In this document: positions 32,817-41,219 of the stretch, piece after piece | How positions within the stretch are numbered: the first letter of the stretch is position 1 | Layout: the number at the start of each line of letters is the position of its first letter | Assembly: GCA_964383855.1 (NCBI GenBank) | Contig: CAYLIP010000016.1 | Location: forward strand, 1-46,099 | Source: CAZHAC01 sp964383855 | GTDB lineage: Bacteria > Chloroflexota > Dormibacteria > Dormibacterales > Dormibacteraceae | Direction: 5' to 3' | DNA length: 46,099 nt | Program-made: the position numbers and the translations under genes | The notes under the pieces: model-generated | What the model was told of the DNA's origin: nothing | The model's database searches: none | What the model saw: only the letters and a program-made list of their open reading frames with translations

Positions 32817-33173
32817 ATGTCCAGAAATCGAGCGATCCTGCTTGCCGTCGTGGTGGTGCTGTTCGTCGCCGCCGGCGCCTTTTTCGTGGTCCGGGGGACC
32901 GGCGGCGGCGGCCGCGACGTCAGCCTCGACCTCAAGGTCACCGGCGCCAACATGCAGCCGTCCGATCCTTCCGCGCGCCTCAACGACCGCGTGACGATGA
33001 CCGTGACCACCGACAAGGACGAGGAGATCCACCTCCACGGCTATGACATCGCCTTCGAGTGCAAGGCCGGCAAGCCGCTGACCAAGACCTTCAAGGCCGA
33101 CAAGACGGGGCCTTTTGAGATCGAGATCGAGGACACATCGCAGAAGCTCGGCCAGCTCACCGTCAACCCATGA
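32817..33173 (+). CDS. Membrane-anchored cupredoxin-like protein
   Basis: A 118-aa protein. ATG 32817 follows GGAGGAA, so it is preferred over the in-frame ATG at 32805, which forms part of the SD. One TM anchor spans about residues 5-27, then a cupredoxin-like domain: MTVTTDKDEEIHLHGYD, then FECKAGKPLTKTF and IEIEDTSQKLGQLTVNP, matching the EfeO/cupredoxin_1 pattern. His residues in IHLHGYD and Cys in FECKAG are candidate metal ligands. It overlaps the next gene by ATGA. Extracytoplasmic copper or iron binding is plausible but untested. Confidence 0.7.
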   Translation: MSRNRAILLAVVVVLFVAAGAFFVVRGTGGGGRDVSLDLKVTGANMQPSDPSARLNDRVTMTVTTDKDEEIHLHGYDIAFECKAGKPLTKTFKADKTGPFEIEIEDTSQKLGQLTVNP

Positions 33174-34531
33174 ACCTGGCCGCGGTCTTTCTTCACGGCT
33201 TCGGCCAGCGCTACGACCTGCCGATCAATTTCGCCCTCTATCTCTATGCCTCGGCGGGCGTGGTCGTGATCTCGTTCGTGATGGTGGCCGTGTTCGCGGG
33301 TGACCGGGTCGGAGACCTGGCCACCCGCTACCCGACCCGCCCGGCCGCGCTGCTCGACGCCCTCGACCGCTCGCCGTGGCCCCGCCGGATCGGCGGCCTT
33401 GTCGGCGTGCTGGCGCTGTCGCTCGTGATCATCGCCGGCATCTTTGGCAACCAGCGGCCGGAGCGCAATCCGTCCGAATACCTGGTCTGGATCTACTTCT
33501 GGGTGGGGCTGGTCATCTTCTGCGCCCTCTTCGGCAACCTCTGGGAGTACCTGAACCCCTTTGCCGCCTTCCATGGGCTGCTCGCTCGGTGGGTGGCGCC
33601 CGCCGAGCACCGCCTTCCCGAATGGCTCGGGATCTGGCCGGCGACGGTCTTCTTCTTCGCCTTCGAGGTGCTGGAGCAGGCGAGCGGGGTCTCGAACCGG
33701 CCCCTCGTCATCGGCAGCCTGGCGCTGCTCTACACGTTCTTCACAGTCGCCGGAATGCTCGTCTTCGGCCGCGAGGCCTGGCTCTATCGCATCGAGGCCT
33801 TCACCGTCCTTTTCGACCTGGTTTCGCGCTTCTCGCCGGTCGAGCGCGGCGAGGATGGCCACTTGCGCCTGCGGCCCTGGGGAGCGGGCCTGCTCCGCCC
33901 CTATCCCGCCGGCTGGGACCGCGTCATCCTCATCCTCGCGGTGCTCAGCACGCTCGCCTACGACGGTCTGAGCGCCACGCAGTCATGGCTCAACATCGCC
34001 AACTCCACGCAGCGCTACTTCGCGTGGGCCGGGCCGCTGGCCACCCCGATCCAGCGCACGGCCGCCATGGTGGCGCTGACGGCGGTCTTCTGGCTTGCCT
34101 TCACGGTCGTGGTGGCGCTGGTCATGTACTTCGGCTACCGGCGCGTCGACCGCATGCAGACGATCACCCTGTTCGCGCTCACCGTGGTCCCGATCGGGCT
34201 GGTCTACAACGCCGCTCACTACTACAGCTACTTCGTGGTGCAGTCGCAGTCGCTGATCCCGCTGCTCGCCGATCCGCTGGGCCAGGGGCCCCCGTCCTCG
34301 TTCGTGCCCAGCTTTGCTCTCGCCTATGCCGAGCTCGTCTGGTACGTGCAGGTGGTGCTGATCGTGCTCGGGCACGTGGCCGCCGTCTACCTGGCGCACC
34401 TGCGGGCAGGCGAGCGCTTCCGCACCCCCAAGAACGCGCTGCTGAGCCAGTACCCGATGCTGATCCTCATGGTCGGCTACACGATGACGTCGCTGTGGAT
34501 CCTGAGCCAGGGGACCACGCGCGGAGGCTGA
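33170..34531 (+). CDS. Large polytopic membrane protein (fenitrothion-hydrolase-like annotation)
   Basis: A 453-aa protein with about 11 hydrophobic segments. The N-terminus HGFGQRYDLPINFALYLYASA and FGNLWEYLNPFAAFHGL match a membrane family that databases often label fenitrothion hydrolase from a single organophosphate-degrading member. The biological role is not established. Several conserved His (HGFGQ, AFHGL, NAAHYYSYF) could bind metal or haem. The ATGA overlap with the cupredoxin-like gene suggests a redox or metal-handling complex in the cytoplasmic membrane. Confidence 0.7.
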   Translation: MNLAAVFLHGFGQRYDLPINFALYLYASAGVVVISFVMVAVFAGDRVGDLATRYPTRPAALLDALDRSPWPRRIGGLVGVLALSLVIIAGIFGNQRPERNPSEYLVWIYFWVGLVIFCALFGNLWEYLNPFAAFHGLLARWVAPAEHRLPEWLGIWPATVFFFAFEVLEQASGVSNRPLVIGSLALLYTFFTVAGMLVFGREAWLYRIEAFTVLFDLVSRFSPVERGEDGHLRLRPWGAGLLRPYPAGWDRVILILAVLSTLAYDGLSATQSWLNIANSTQRYFAWAGPLATPIQRTAAMVALTAVFWLAFTVVVALVMYFGYRRVDRMQTITLFALTVVPIGLVYNAAHYYSYFVVQSQSLIPLLADPLGQGPPSSFVPSFALAYAELVWYVQVVLIVLGHVAAVYLAHLRAGERFRTPKNALLSQYPMLILMVGYTMTSLWILSQGTTRGG

Positions 34532-34537
34532 CCGCCT

Positions 34538-34616
34538 GTTGCGCAAACAGTTGCGTTTGACTTTTGCCGCCGCCTGTCCGAAGAATCTCTCCATCCGGCG
34601 CGGAAGTTTGCGCAAC
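34538..34616. promoter_or_regulatory. Promoter flanked by an 11-bp inverted repeat
   Basis: GTTGCGCAAAC (34538-34548) and its exact reverse complement GTTTGCGCAAC (34606-34616) each contain TTGCGCAA. Between them lies TTGACT (34557-34562), an 18-nt spacer and AAGAAT (34581-34586), a plausible promoter for the propeller gene. Paired dyads around a promoter suggest cooperative repressor binding with looping. Confidence 0.55.
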
Positions 34617-34649
34617 TTCGGCAAGAAAAGATGCGGGGTGGAGGTACTT

Positions 34650-37265
34650 ATGCGAAGAGTGGGCGTGGCCCTGGCTGTCGCGCTGATGGCGCTTGCGGTT
34701 TCGCTGGGACAGGCGTTCGCGGTCACCGACGCGCCCAGCAGTGGCGACGAGAGCACTCAGCTCGACACCGCCGCACAGTGGTTCTTCGGCCAGCGCGAGG
34801 CGCCCAACGAGGCGGTTGACGCCAACGCCTACGCCGCGCTGCTGCAGTCGTCGCTCCCGGTCACGAGCGGCACGTGGACAGAGGCCACCAAGGGACCCTA
34901 CTTCACCGACAGCCCGACCTACGCCCCCGTGGGCCAGAACTGCGGGAGCAACTGCTTCCAGAACTCGGGATCGGGCGACAGGTACGTTTCGGGCCGGATG
35001 ACGGCCGTCGCCGTCGCCCCCAACGGGGACGTCTTCGCCGGCGGTGCCGACGGCGGCCTCTGGAAGCTCGGCAAGGGCGCCGGCAGCTGGACCAACGTGG
35101 GCGACAAGCTCGGCTCGCTGTCGATCGGCGCGATCACGATTCAACCGTCCGGCTCCGGCTACACCGTGTTCGCCGGCACCGGTGAGGCGAACACCAACAG
35201 CGACTCCTACGCCGGCGTGGGAGTCCTGATGGGCACCAAGAGCGGATCCAACTGGACGCTGCTCCCGAGCGGCGCGGTCGAGCTGGATGGGACCAAGGCC
35301 ACCTCGGACCTGAACGGCGCCAACAGCTTCCGGCTGCTCCTCCAGGACCCGTATCTCTATGCCGCGACCTCACACGGACTCTTCCGGATCCAGCCGGGAG
35401 TCGACGCTCAGTGGACTCGGCTGCTGCAGTTTGACGCCGAGTATGCGAACGGGGCCACGCTCACACCCAATCTTCGTGTCTGGGACATGATCACCGACGT
35501 CGTCGCGCTGCCCGGGACCGGCCACCTGCTGGCCGCGGCCGGCTGGCGGGCCGGCGAGCCCACCAACGGGCTCTACGAGAGCACCGACGGCGGCAACACG
35601 TTCAGCTTCCTCGCCAACCCGCAGGGTTTCGTGCCCGCGAGCCAGCAGGGCCGCATCACGCTCGCCACGTCCGCGGCCGCGGACCGGCTCTACGCGATCG
35701 TGCAGAGCGCGAGCGATTTCGTGAAGCCCAACGCGTCGGGCACGATCCTCGCCGGCGTCTATGAATCGAGGTCGGGCTCCGCCTCCGGGCCCTGGAACCA
35801 GATCGCCGATTCCGGCAAGCTGTCTGCCAGCGACTCGGCCGAGTCGCGCGCCGGGATGCGTGGCTACAAGCCTGGGGTCCAGGCCTGGTACAACCAGTTC
35901 CTCGCCGTCGACCCCGCCAACGCAGACCACGTCTACCTGGGGCTCGAGGAGGTCTACGAGACGCAGAATGCGGGCTCCAACTGGACCACGATCGGGCCCT
36001 ACTGGAACCTGACGCTGCCCTGCTTCGCCTATCAGCCGTTCGAGGGCACCTGCGATCACAACCAGACGCACTCCGACCAGCACGCGATCGCGCTCGACCC
36101 GGCCAACAACCTGGTCTACGTGGGCAACGACGGCGGCATGTGGTCCAGGCACCTGGACGACCACTCGGTCGGCAACTGGACTGGCCTGAACCAGGGCCTG
36201 GACACCCTGCAGTACTACGCCGCCGCGGGCTCGAACGACGGCCGCTTCTACGGCGGCCTGCAGGACAACGGCACCTCGCTCACCTTCCCGAGCCAGACGA
36301 CCGTGCTCGGAGACACCGGAACCCCGGTCCCCGCCCGCAGCGTGGAGGTTTTCGGTGGTGACGGCGGTTACACGATCGTCGACCCCGGCAACTCGCAGAA
36401 CGTCATCACCGAGTACGTGGATCTGAACTCGGCGCGCTCCAACGACGGCGGGCAGACGTGGGTTGCCAACGGTCCCGCCGATCCCAATCCGCGGTTCATC
36501 GCACCAATCGTCCTCGACCACACGCAGCCGGTTAAGAGTGGCGGAGATGCGCACATCCTCGCCGGCGGCGCCTACGTCTGGGATTCGGCCCGAGGCTTCA
36601 ACACCAGCACCGGCGACTGGAAGAGCATCTACGACCTGACCCAGGGCGGCCTCTATCCCTCACGTACCACGACCGCCATCGGCACTGCCACGGTCGGCGG
36701 CGTGACGACCACCTGGGTCGCCTGGTGCGGACCCTGCAACGCCAGCTTTGCGACGGGAAAGCGCTTCAAGAGCGGCGTGATCGAGCTCCGCTCGAACCCC
36801 GACGGGACCTACACCAAGCTGGCGGACATAACCACCGGGCCGGCCCTTCCCAAGCGCTACGTCAGCGGCGTATACGTCGCCCCGGCCAACCCGGCGAAGG
36901 CTTACCTGAGCTTCTCCGGCTACTCGCGGCACTGGATGGTGGGTCCGGAAGACCCGGGCGTCGGGCACGTCTGGCAGGTGGACAACTCGGTGCCGCCCAC
37001 GGTCTACACCGACCTCTCCGGGGATCCGATGGCGGGCGGCCTGATCGACGCGCCGGCCGGCGACGTGCTCGTCGTGGGCGGGGACATCGTGGTCGGGACC
37101 GACCGCGGGGTCTACGTCTCCAAGCTCGGGAGCAAGACCTGGTCCCGGCTCGGCGGGAACTTCCCGAATGTGGTGGTCGACCAGCTGGGCGTGTACCACG
37201 GCCAGCTGCTGGCTGCCACCCACGGCCGCGGGCTCTGGACCCTGCCCGTGGCCGGCCTGCCCTGA
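34650..37265 (+). CDS. Secreted Asp-box (BNR/sortilin-like) beta-propeller protein
   Basis: An 871-aa protein with signal peptide MRRVGVALAVALMALAVSLG...AFA. ATG 34650 follows GGAGGT, with ATG-like upstream codons lacking SD. Asp-box motifs (S-x-D-x-G-x-T-F/W) include YESTDGGNTFSF and SNDGGQTWVA; weaker copies are NAGSNWTTI and KLGSKTWSRLGG. The repeats are typical of sialidase and Vps10/sortilin-type propellers. Two cysteine pairs (NCGSNC and CGPC) may form disulfides. There is no cell-wall anchor. It is probably a secreted or surface glycan-binding or hydrolysing protein; sialidase catalytic residues are not evident. It ends with a strong terminator. Confidence 0.85.
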   Translation: MRRVGVALAVALMALAVSLGQAFAVTDAPSSGDESTQLDTAAQWFFGQREAPNEAVDANAYAALLQSSLPVTSGTWTEATKGPYFTDSPTYAPVGQNCGSNCFQNSGSGDRYVSGRMTAVAVAPNGDVFAGGADGGLWKLGKGAGSWTNVGDKLGSLSIGAITIQPSGSGYTVFAGTGEANTNSDSYAGVGVLMGTKSGSNWTLLPSGAVELDGTKATSDLNGANSFRLLLQDPYLYAATSHGLFRIQPGVDAQWTRLLQFDAEYANGATLTPNLRVWDMITDVVALPGTGHLLAAAGWRAGEPTNGLYESTDGGNTFSFLANPQGFVPASQQGRITLATSAAADRLYAIVQSASDFVKPNASGTILAGVYESRSGSASGPWNQIADSGKLSASDSAESRAGMRGYKPGVQAWYNQFLAVDPANADHVYLGLEEVYETQNAGSNWTTIGPYWNLTLPCFAYQPFEGTCDHNQTHSDQHAIALDPANNLVYVGNDGGMWSRHLDDHSVGNWTGLNQGLDTLQYYAAAGSNDGRFYGGLQDNGTSLTFPSQTTVLGDTGTPVPARSVEVFGGDGGYTIVDPGNSQNVITEYVDLNSARSNDGGQTWVANGPADPNPRFIAPIVLDHTQPVKSGGDAHILAGGAYVWDSARGFNTSTGDWKSIYDLTQGGLYPSRTTTAIGTATVGGVTTTWVAWCGPCNASFATGKRFKSGVIELRSNPDGTYTKLADITTGPALPKRYVSGVYVAPANPAKAYLSFSGYSRHWMVGPEDPGVGHVWQVDNSVPPTVYTDLSGDPMAGGLIDAPAGDVLVVGGDIVVGTDRGVYVSKLGSKTWSRLGGNFPNVVVDQLGVYHGQLLAATHGRGLWTLPVAGLP

Positions 37266-37285
37266 TCCGCCGGTTATTCGCACAA

Positions 37286-37317
37286 GGGGGGCCGCCCGCG
37301 GGCGGCCCCCTTTTTTT
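37286..37317 (+). terminator. Rho-independent terminator
   Basis: A near-perfect GC hairpin (GGGGGCCGCCC against GGGCGGCCCCC, 2-nt apex) is followed by seven T residues (37311-37317). It terminates the propeller gene. The TAA stop of the convergent membrane-protein gene lies within the T-run. This is the only classic intrinsic terminator in the window. Confidence 0.93.
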
Positions 37318-37804
37318 ATCTGTGGGAGGCCTGCGCGCGGCGCCCGATCCACTCTCGGCGGGCGCGCCGCCAGGCGGTCAAGGCGACAGCCAGCGCCGCC
37401 ACCAGCACGACAGCCAGGGCCGCCACCAGCAGCCAGGGCGCCGGTCGCCCCGAGCGCAGCGGCTGGCGCAGGAGCCCCCAGTCGACGGTGGCGGCGCCGT
37501 TCAGCCAGCCGGTGACCACGATCGCGGCGGCGGCGAAGGCCATCCACGCGCGGCGTTCCGGCCGCGTCATCTGGCCCAGCTCGAGCCGGCGGGGCCGGCG
37601 CTCGAGTGGCACCCGCGCCGCCCAGGCGACGAGGATGATCCACACCACCAGGGCGGCCAGGCCAACCCGCAGCGCGATCCACGGCGCCTCGCCGGTCCCG
37701 CTGAGGTCGGCGCCGCCCGCCCACACGGCCATGGGCAGCGCCCAGACCAGCGAGGAGGCGAGCCCGAAGCCGGCGTGGCCCCACCTCCGGACCAGGGAGC
37801 GCAC
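37316..37804 (-). CDS. Four-TM membrane protein in the urate operon
   Basis: A 162-aa protein with TM segments near 12-32, 43-63, 87-107 and 123-145, and an Arg-rich cytoplasmic loop (RVPLERRPRRLELGQMTRPERR). GTG 37804 starts 5 nt after the uricase stop, so it is the fourth gene of the urate operon. No known purine-transporter family is recognised; it is too short for NCS2 permeases. A role as an accessory or sensor subunit is speculative. The stop codon TAA lies in the terminator T-run of the convergent gene. Confidence 0.7.
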   Translation of the reverse strand: MRSLVRRWGHAGFGLASSLVWALPMAVWAGGADLSGTGEAPWIALRVGLAALVVWIILVAWAARVPLERRPRRLELGQMTRPERRAWMAFAAAAIVVTGWLNGAATVDWGLLRQPLRSGRPAPWLLVAALAVVLVAALAVALTAWRRARREWIGRRAQASHR

Positions 37805-37809
37805 CGCTC

Positions 37810-38685
37810 TCAGTCCCGCGTCAGGCGCAGGGTGATGTTGCCGTGCGCCGGCTTGGGATCGCTGAAGACCCGGACCAGGCGATTCGACTCGGAGGTGGCC
37901 GAGGTGTCCCAGGTCCGGTTCTGGGCGGCGAAGGAGACCTCGGAGAGGGCTGGAAAGCGGCCGAGCAGGCGCGAACCCATCTCGTGCACCAGGTGCTGGA
38001 TCGACATGCTGACGAAGCTGTCGAAGGTGGTCGCGCAGAAATCCCGCACCTGCTCCGAGGGGACCAGGCCGGCCGCCTCGCCGGAGAGCGCGGCTTCCGG
38101 GTCTCGATAGCGCCAGGTCACGTCCAGCCAGGTGCTCAGCGGCCGGTCGCTCACCTCGGGGAGGGTGGTGTAGCGGTCGCGTTGGAAGTCGGCGAAGGCG
38201 CTGCCGGTGAGCTTGACGAGTCGCAGGCCGAGCCTGCCGAACTGGGCGGCCAGCAGGGCCTCGCGGCTGACCTCGACCTCGGCCATGCCGTGGTCGCCTC
38301 CGGCCCAGGCCAGCAGCTTGTCGCTCAGTTCGCGGAATGGGATCTCCTCGCAGCGGACCCGCACGCGCTCCATCTGCGGATAGGTCTCGACGAAGCGCCG
38401 GGCCAGGAACCCGGCCAGGCCCTCGAGCGTGGCTCCGGAGTATTCGAGAGCCATCGCGTAGGTGAAGTTCTTCATGGTGTCGGTGGCCACGACCATGGAG
38501 TTGTCGCCCTCGGTGTACGCGGGCAGGAAGTTGCCGCCGAGGAGGTCGACGCTCACGAGGGCGGCCAGCAGCGCGTTGTGCCGGCCGGTGAAGATCGACT
38601 CCGGGATCGGCTCGACGCGCAGCGGCCGTGCATAGGAGCGGTAGACGGAGATCGAATGCTTGCCGTACGAGATCTCTTGCCTCAA
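37810..38685 (-). CDS. uox: Urate oxidase
   Basis: A 291-aa cofactor-independent uricase of two T-fold domains. YGKHSISVYR (catalytic Lys9), VVATDTMKN (catalytic Thr68), FAYAMALEYSG-like NFTYAMALEYSG and the C-terminal NRLVRVFSDPKPAHGNITLRL are family-typical. It oxidises urate to 5-hydroxyisourate with O2, releasing H2O2. The start is TTG 38685, overlapping the OHCU decarboxylase stop (TTGA), so translation is coupled. Length matches the family. Confidence 0.96.
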   Translation of the reverse strand: MRQEISYGKHSISVYRSYARPLRVEPIPESIFTGRHNALLAALVSVDLLGGNFLPAYTEGDNSMVVATDTMKNFTYAMALEYSGATLEGLAGFLARRFVETYPQMERVRVRCEEIPFRELSDKLLAWAGGDHGMAEVEVSREALLAAQFGRLGLRLVKLTGSAFADFQRDRYTTLPEVSDRPLSTWLDVTWRYRDPEAALSGEAAGLVPSEQVRDFCATTFDSFVSMSIQHLVHEMGSRLLGRFPALSEVSFAAQNRTWDTSATSESNRLVRVFSDPKPAHGNITLRLTRD

Positions 38686-39095
38686 CTGTTCCTCCAGCGG
38701 TCCTCCGCGATCGCGATTATGGCGTCCATCCCCGCGCCGAGCTCGCTGGCGCGCTCCCGCCGGAGGCGCTGCTTCAGCACTTCGACGATGGCGCGGCGGG
38801 GCCGCCGGTTGACGAAGACCACGAAGCGGAAGCCGAACCTGCGCTCGTACTCCTCATTGAGCCGCCGCAGCTCTTCGAGCACCGCCGGATCGGAGTCGCC
38901 GCCCTGCTCGGCCTGGGAGCGCGCCGAGAGCCCGCGTGTCTCGCCGATCCGCGGATGGGCGTTGAGCGTGGCTATGCGGTCCTCTTCGGAGAGGGTGGGC
39001 AGCGCCTCCCGGGCGGCCGCGATTGGATCGCCGCCGCGCTCGGCCACCCGGCGCCCGAGCGGCGAGCTGCGCTCGAAGAGATCGTCAGGATCCAC
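38682..39095 (-). CDS. uraD: OHCU decarboxylase
   Basis: A 137-aa protein. FERSSPLGRRVAERGGDP, LNAHPRIGE (conserved His) and QAEQGG plus the YERRFGFRFVVFVNRR segment identify 2-oxo-4-hydroxy-4-carboxy-5-ureidoimidazoline decarboxylase, which yields (S)-allantoin. GTG 39095 lies inside the 3' end of the HIU hydrolase gene (11-nt overlap), and the end overlaps the uricase start. Confidence 0.94.
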   Translation of the reverse strand: MDPDDLFERSSPLGRRVAERGGDPIAAAREALPTLSEEDRIATLNAHPRIGETRGLSARSQAEQGGDSDPAVLEELRRLNEEYERRFGFRFVVFVNRRPRRAIVEVLKQRLRRERASELGAGMDAIIAIAEDRWRNS

Positions 39096-39387
39096 GGTAG
39101 GCGGTCAGGCCGTAGGGCGAGACCAGGAGCGGCAGGTGATGGTGGCGCGTCTCCCGCAGGTCGACGGTGAAGGTCGCCGCCTGGTGCAGCTGGCTCAGAC
39201 CCTCCAGGTTGAAGCCGAGCGTGAAGCTCCCGGCTTCGAACTCCTCGGTGAAGCGGAGCCTGCCGTCGGCATCGGTGCGCCCGGTCGCAGACTTGCCGTT
39301 GGGCCCGGCCACGTGGACCTCGACGCCGCGGGCGGGGAGCCCGCTGCCGAGGTGCAGGACGTGCGTGGAGATGGTGACGCGGTTCAT
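39085..39387 (-). CDS. hiuH: 5-Hydroxyisourate hydrolase (transthyretin-like)
   Basis: A 100-aa transthyretin-related protein. ISTHVLHLGSGLPARGV, TDADGRLR and the C-terminal HHHLPLLVSPYGLTAYRGS signature match the hydrolase, with catalytic His, Arg and the YRGS end. It converts 5-hydroxyisourate to OHCU. It is first in the urate operon; ATG 39387 is only 17 bp from the divergent DUF3830 start, so each gene's promoter must lie partly inside the other. Confidence 0.96.
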   Translation of the reverse strand: MNRVTISTHVLHLGSGLPARGVEVHVAGPNGKSATGRTDADGRLRFTEEFEAGSFTLGFNLEGLSQLHQAATFTVDLRETRHHHLPLLVSPYGLTAYRGS

Positions 39388-39404
39388 GAAAGACTTGCTC
39401 CCGG

Positions 39405-39812
39405 ATGCTGAAGATCACCGCCGCCGGCCATGACTTCACCGGCCGCCTCGAGGAGGAGGCGGCGCCGAAGACGGTGGCCGCGATCCGGCGGATGCTTCCG
39501 CTGCGATCCAAGATAATCCAGGCCCGCTGGAGCGGCGAAGCGGGCTGGATCCCGTTCGGCGACCTGGAGGTCGGCGTCGACGTCGAAAACGCCACCAGCT
39601 ACCCGGCGCCCGGCCAGCTGCTCCTCTATCCGGGCGGCTACAGCGAGACCGAGATCCTCTTTCCTTACGGCGCGACCCGCTTCGCCTCGAAGCTGGGCCA
39701 GCTGGCCGGCAACCACTTCGCGACGCTGGTCGAAGGTCTCGAGCAGCTGCCCGAGCTGGGCCGGCGCGTGCTCTGGCAGGGAGCCCAGGACATAGCCATC
39801 GAGGAGGTCTGA
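39405..39812 (+). CDS. DUF3830 (cyclophilin-like) protein in the urate cluster
   Basis: A 135-aa protein. IQARWSGEAGWIPFGDLEVG and ATSYPAPGQLLLYPGGYSETEILFPYG with GNHFATLVEG match DUF3830, a cyclophilin-like fold of unknown function. It is commonly found beside amidohydrolases and ureide genes. It is the first gene of the plus-strand operon; the next starts a few bases after its stop. Role unknown. Confidence 0.83.
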   Translation: MLKITAAGHDFTGRLEEEAAPKTVAAIRRMLPLRSKIIQARWSGEAGWIPFGDLEVGVDVENATSYPAPGQLLLYPGGYSETEILFPYGATRFASKLGQLAGNHFATLVEGLEQLPELGRRVLWQGAQDIAIEEV

Positions 39813-39827
39813 CCGACGTCCATCCTC

Positions 39828-41219
39828 GTGCGCGGCGGCACGGTCGTAACCGAGCAGGCGGCCTCTCAAGCTGCCGTTCGGGTCGAGGGGGAGCGCGTCA
39901 TCGAGGTCGGCGCCGACCTGGAGCCGCGAGCGGGGGAGGAGGTGATCGACGCGACCGGCATGCTGGTGCTGCCGGGGGTGATCGATCCGCACACCCACTT
40001 CGCCCTCGACACCGGCACCGGGCCCACCGCCGACGACTGGGAGTCGGGCACGGCCGCGGCCGCCGCCGGCGGCGTTACCAGCGTCATCAACTTCGCCACC
40101 CAGCATCCCGGGCAGACCTTCCAGGCTGCGCTGGACGCCGTCCATGCCCAGGCGCTCGGCCGCTCCCGCGTCGACTACGGCCTGCACCTGAACGTGACCA
40201 GACTCGACGCGGGCTGGGAGGGCGAGCTGGATCGCGTCGTCGACAGCGGCGTCACCAGCGCCAAGGTCTACACCACCTACAAGGATTCCGTCTTCTACGT
40301 CGACGACTGGACGATCTACAGGCTCATGCAGCGCTCGGGCCCGGCCGGGCTTCTGGTCCAGATGCACGCGGAGAACGACGACATGCTCCAGGGCCGGCGG
40401 CGCGAGCTCGAGGCCGCCGGCCAGACCTCGATCGCCTATCACGGCGAATCGCGGCCGGCGGTGGCGGAGTCCGAGGCGGTGGCACGAGGCCTCTTCCTGT
40501 CGCGGACGACGGGGAGCCCGATCTACTTCGTCCACCTTTCCAACCCGCTCTCTGTCGACCTGGTGACCGAGGCCCGCGATCGAGGCATCCCGGCGCTGGC
40601 CGAGACCTGCCCGCATTTCCTGTGTCTCGACGATTCCGTCTACCGGCGCCCGGATGCCATCCGGTTTCTGATGACGCCGCCGATCCGGCCCGCCTCCCTG
40701 GTCGCCGGCATGTGGGAGAGGGTCGCCAGGCGCGAGCTGCAAACCCTGGGCAGCGACCACTGCGGGTACTCCCTCGACCAGCGGGGCGACACCTCCGACT
40801 TTCGCCAGGTGGCGAGCCCGGGCATCCCCGGCACCGAGACCGTGCTGCCGCTCCTCTATTCGTTTGGCGTGGCCGCCGGCCGGCTCAGCCTGCCCGACCT
40901 GGTGCGCCTCCTGTCCGGCAACCCGGCCCGCATCTTCGGTCTCTGGCCGCGCAAGGGACGCATCGCGCCCGGCGCCGACGCCGACCTGGTCATCTTCGAT
41001 CCCTCGCTCAGCGGGCCGCTCACGGACGGCGAACTGCACGGCGCGGCGGGTTTCTCGCCGTTCACCGGCCTTGAGCTGGCAGGGCGGGTGCGAACGACGA
41101 TGCTGCGCGGCCGGCTGGTCTACGACCGCGGCCGGGACCCCGGCCAGGTGATCGGCGATCCCGGCCGGGGCCGGTTCCTGGAAAGGCTTCCGCATGAGCA
41201 TCCCCTCGATCTCGGCTGA
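39828..41219 (+). CDS. Allantoinase/dihydropyrimidinase-like amidohydrolase
   Basis: A 463-aa protein from GTG 39828. GVIDPHTHF (HxH metal site), SAKVYTTYK with the carboxylatable Lys, QMHAENDDML, YFVHLSN, ETCPHFLCLDDS, LGSDHCGYS and GIPGTETVLPLL are hydantoinase/dihydropyrimidinase family marks. In this cluster, allantoin ring opening to allantoate is the expected reaction. Homologs start with the strand SILVRGGTVVT, encoded from ACG 39816, and an SD GGAGGT (39803-39808) lies 7 nt before that ACG but 19 nt before the GTG. The true start is therefore probably 39816. It overlaps the next gene by 26 nt. Confidence 0.88.
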   Translation: MRGGTVVTEQAASQAAVRVEGERVIEVGADLEPRAGEEVIDATGMLVLPGVIDPHTHFALDTGTGPTADDWESGTAAAAAGGVTSVINFATQHPGQTFQAALDAVHAQALGRSRVDYGLHLNVTRLDAGWEGELDRVVDSGVTSAKVYTTYKDSVFYVDDWTIYRLMQRSGPAGLLVQMHAENDDMLQGRRRELEAAGQTSIAYHGESRPAVAESEAVARGLFLSRTTGSPIYFVHLSNPLSVDLVTEARDRGIPALAETCPHFLCLDDSVYRRPDAIRFLMTPPIRPASLVAGMWERVARRELQTLGSDHCGYSLDQRGDTSDFRQVASPGIPGTETVLPLLYSFGVAAGRLSLPDLVRLLSGNPARIFGLWPRKGRIAPGADADLVIFDPSLSGPLTDGELHGAAGFSPFTGLELAGRVRTTMLRGRLVYDRGRDPGQVIGDPGRGRFLERLPHEHPLDLG

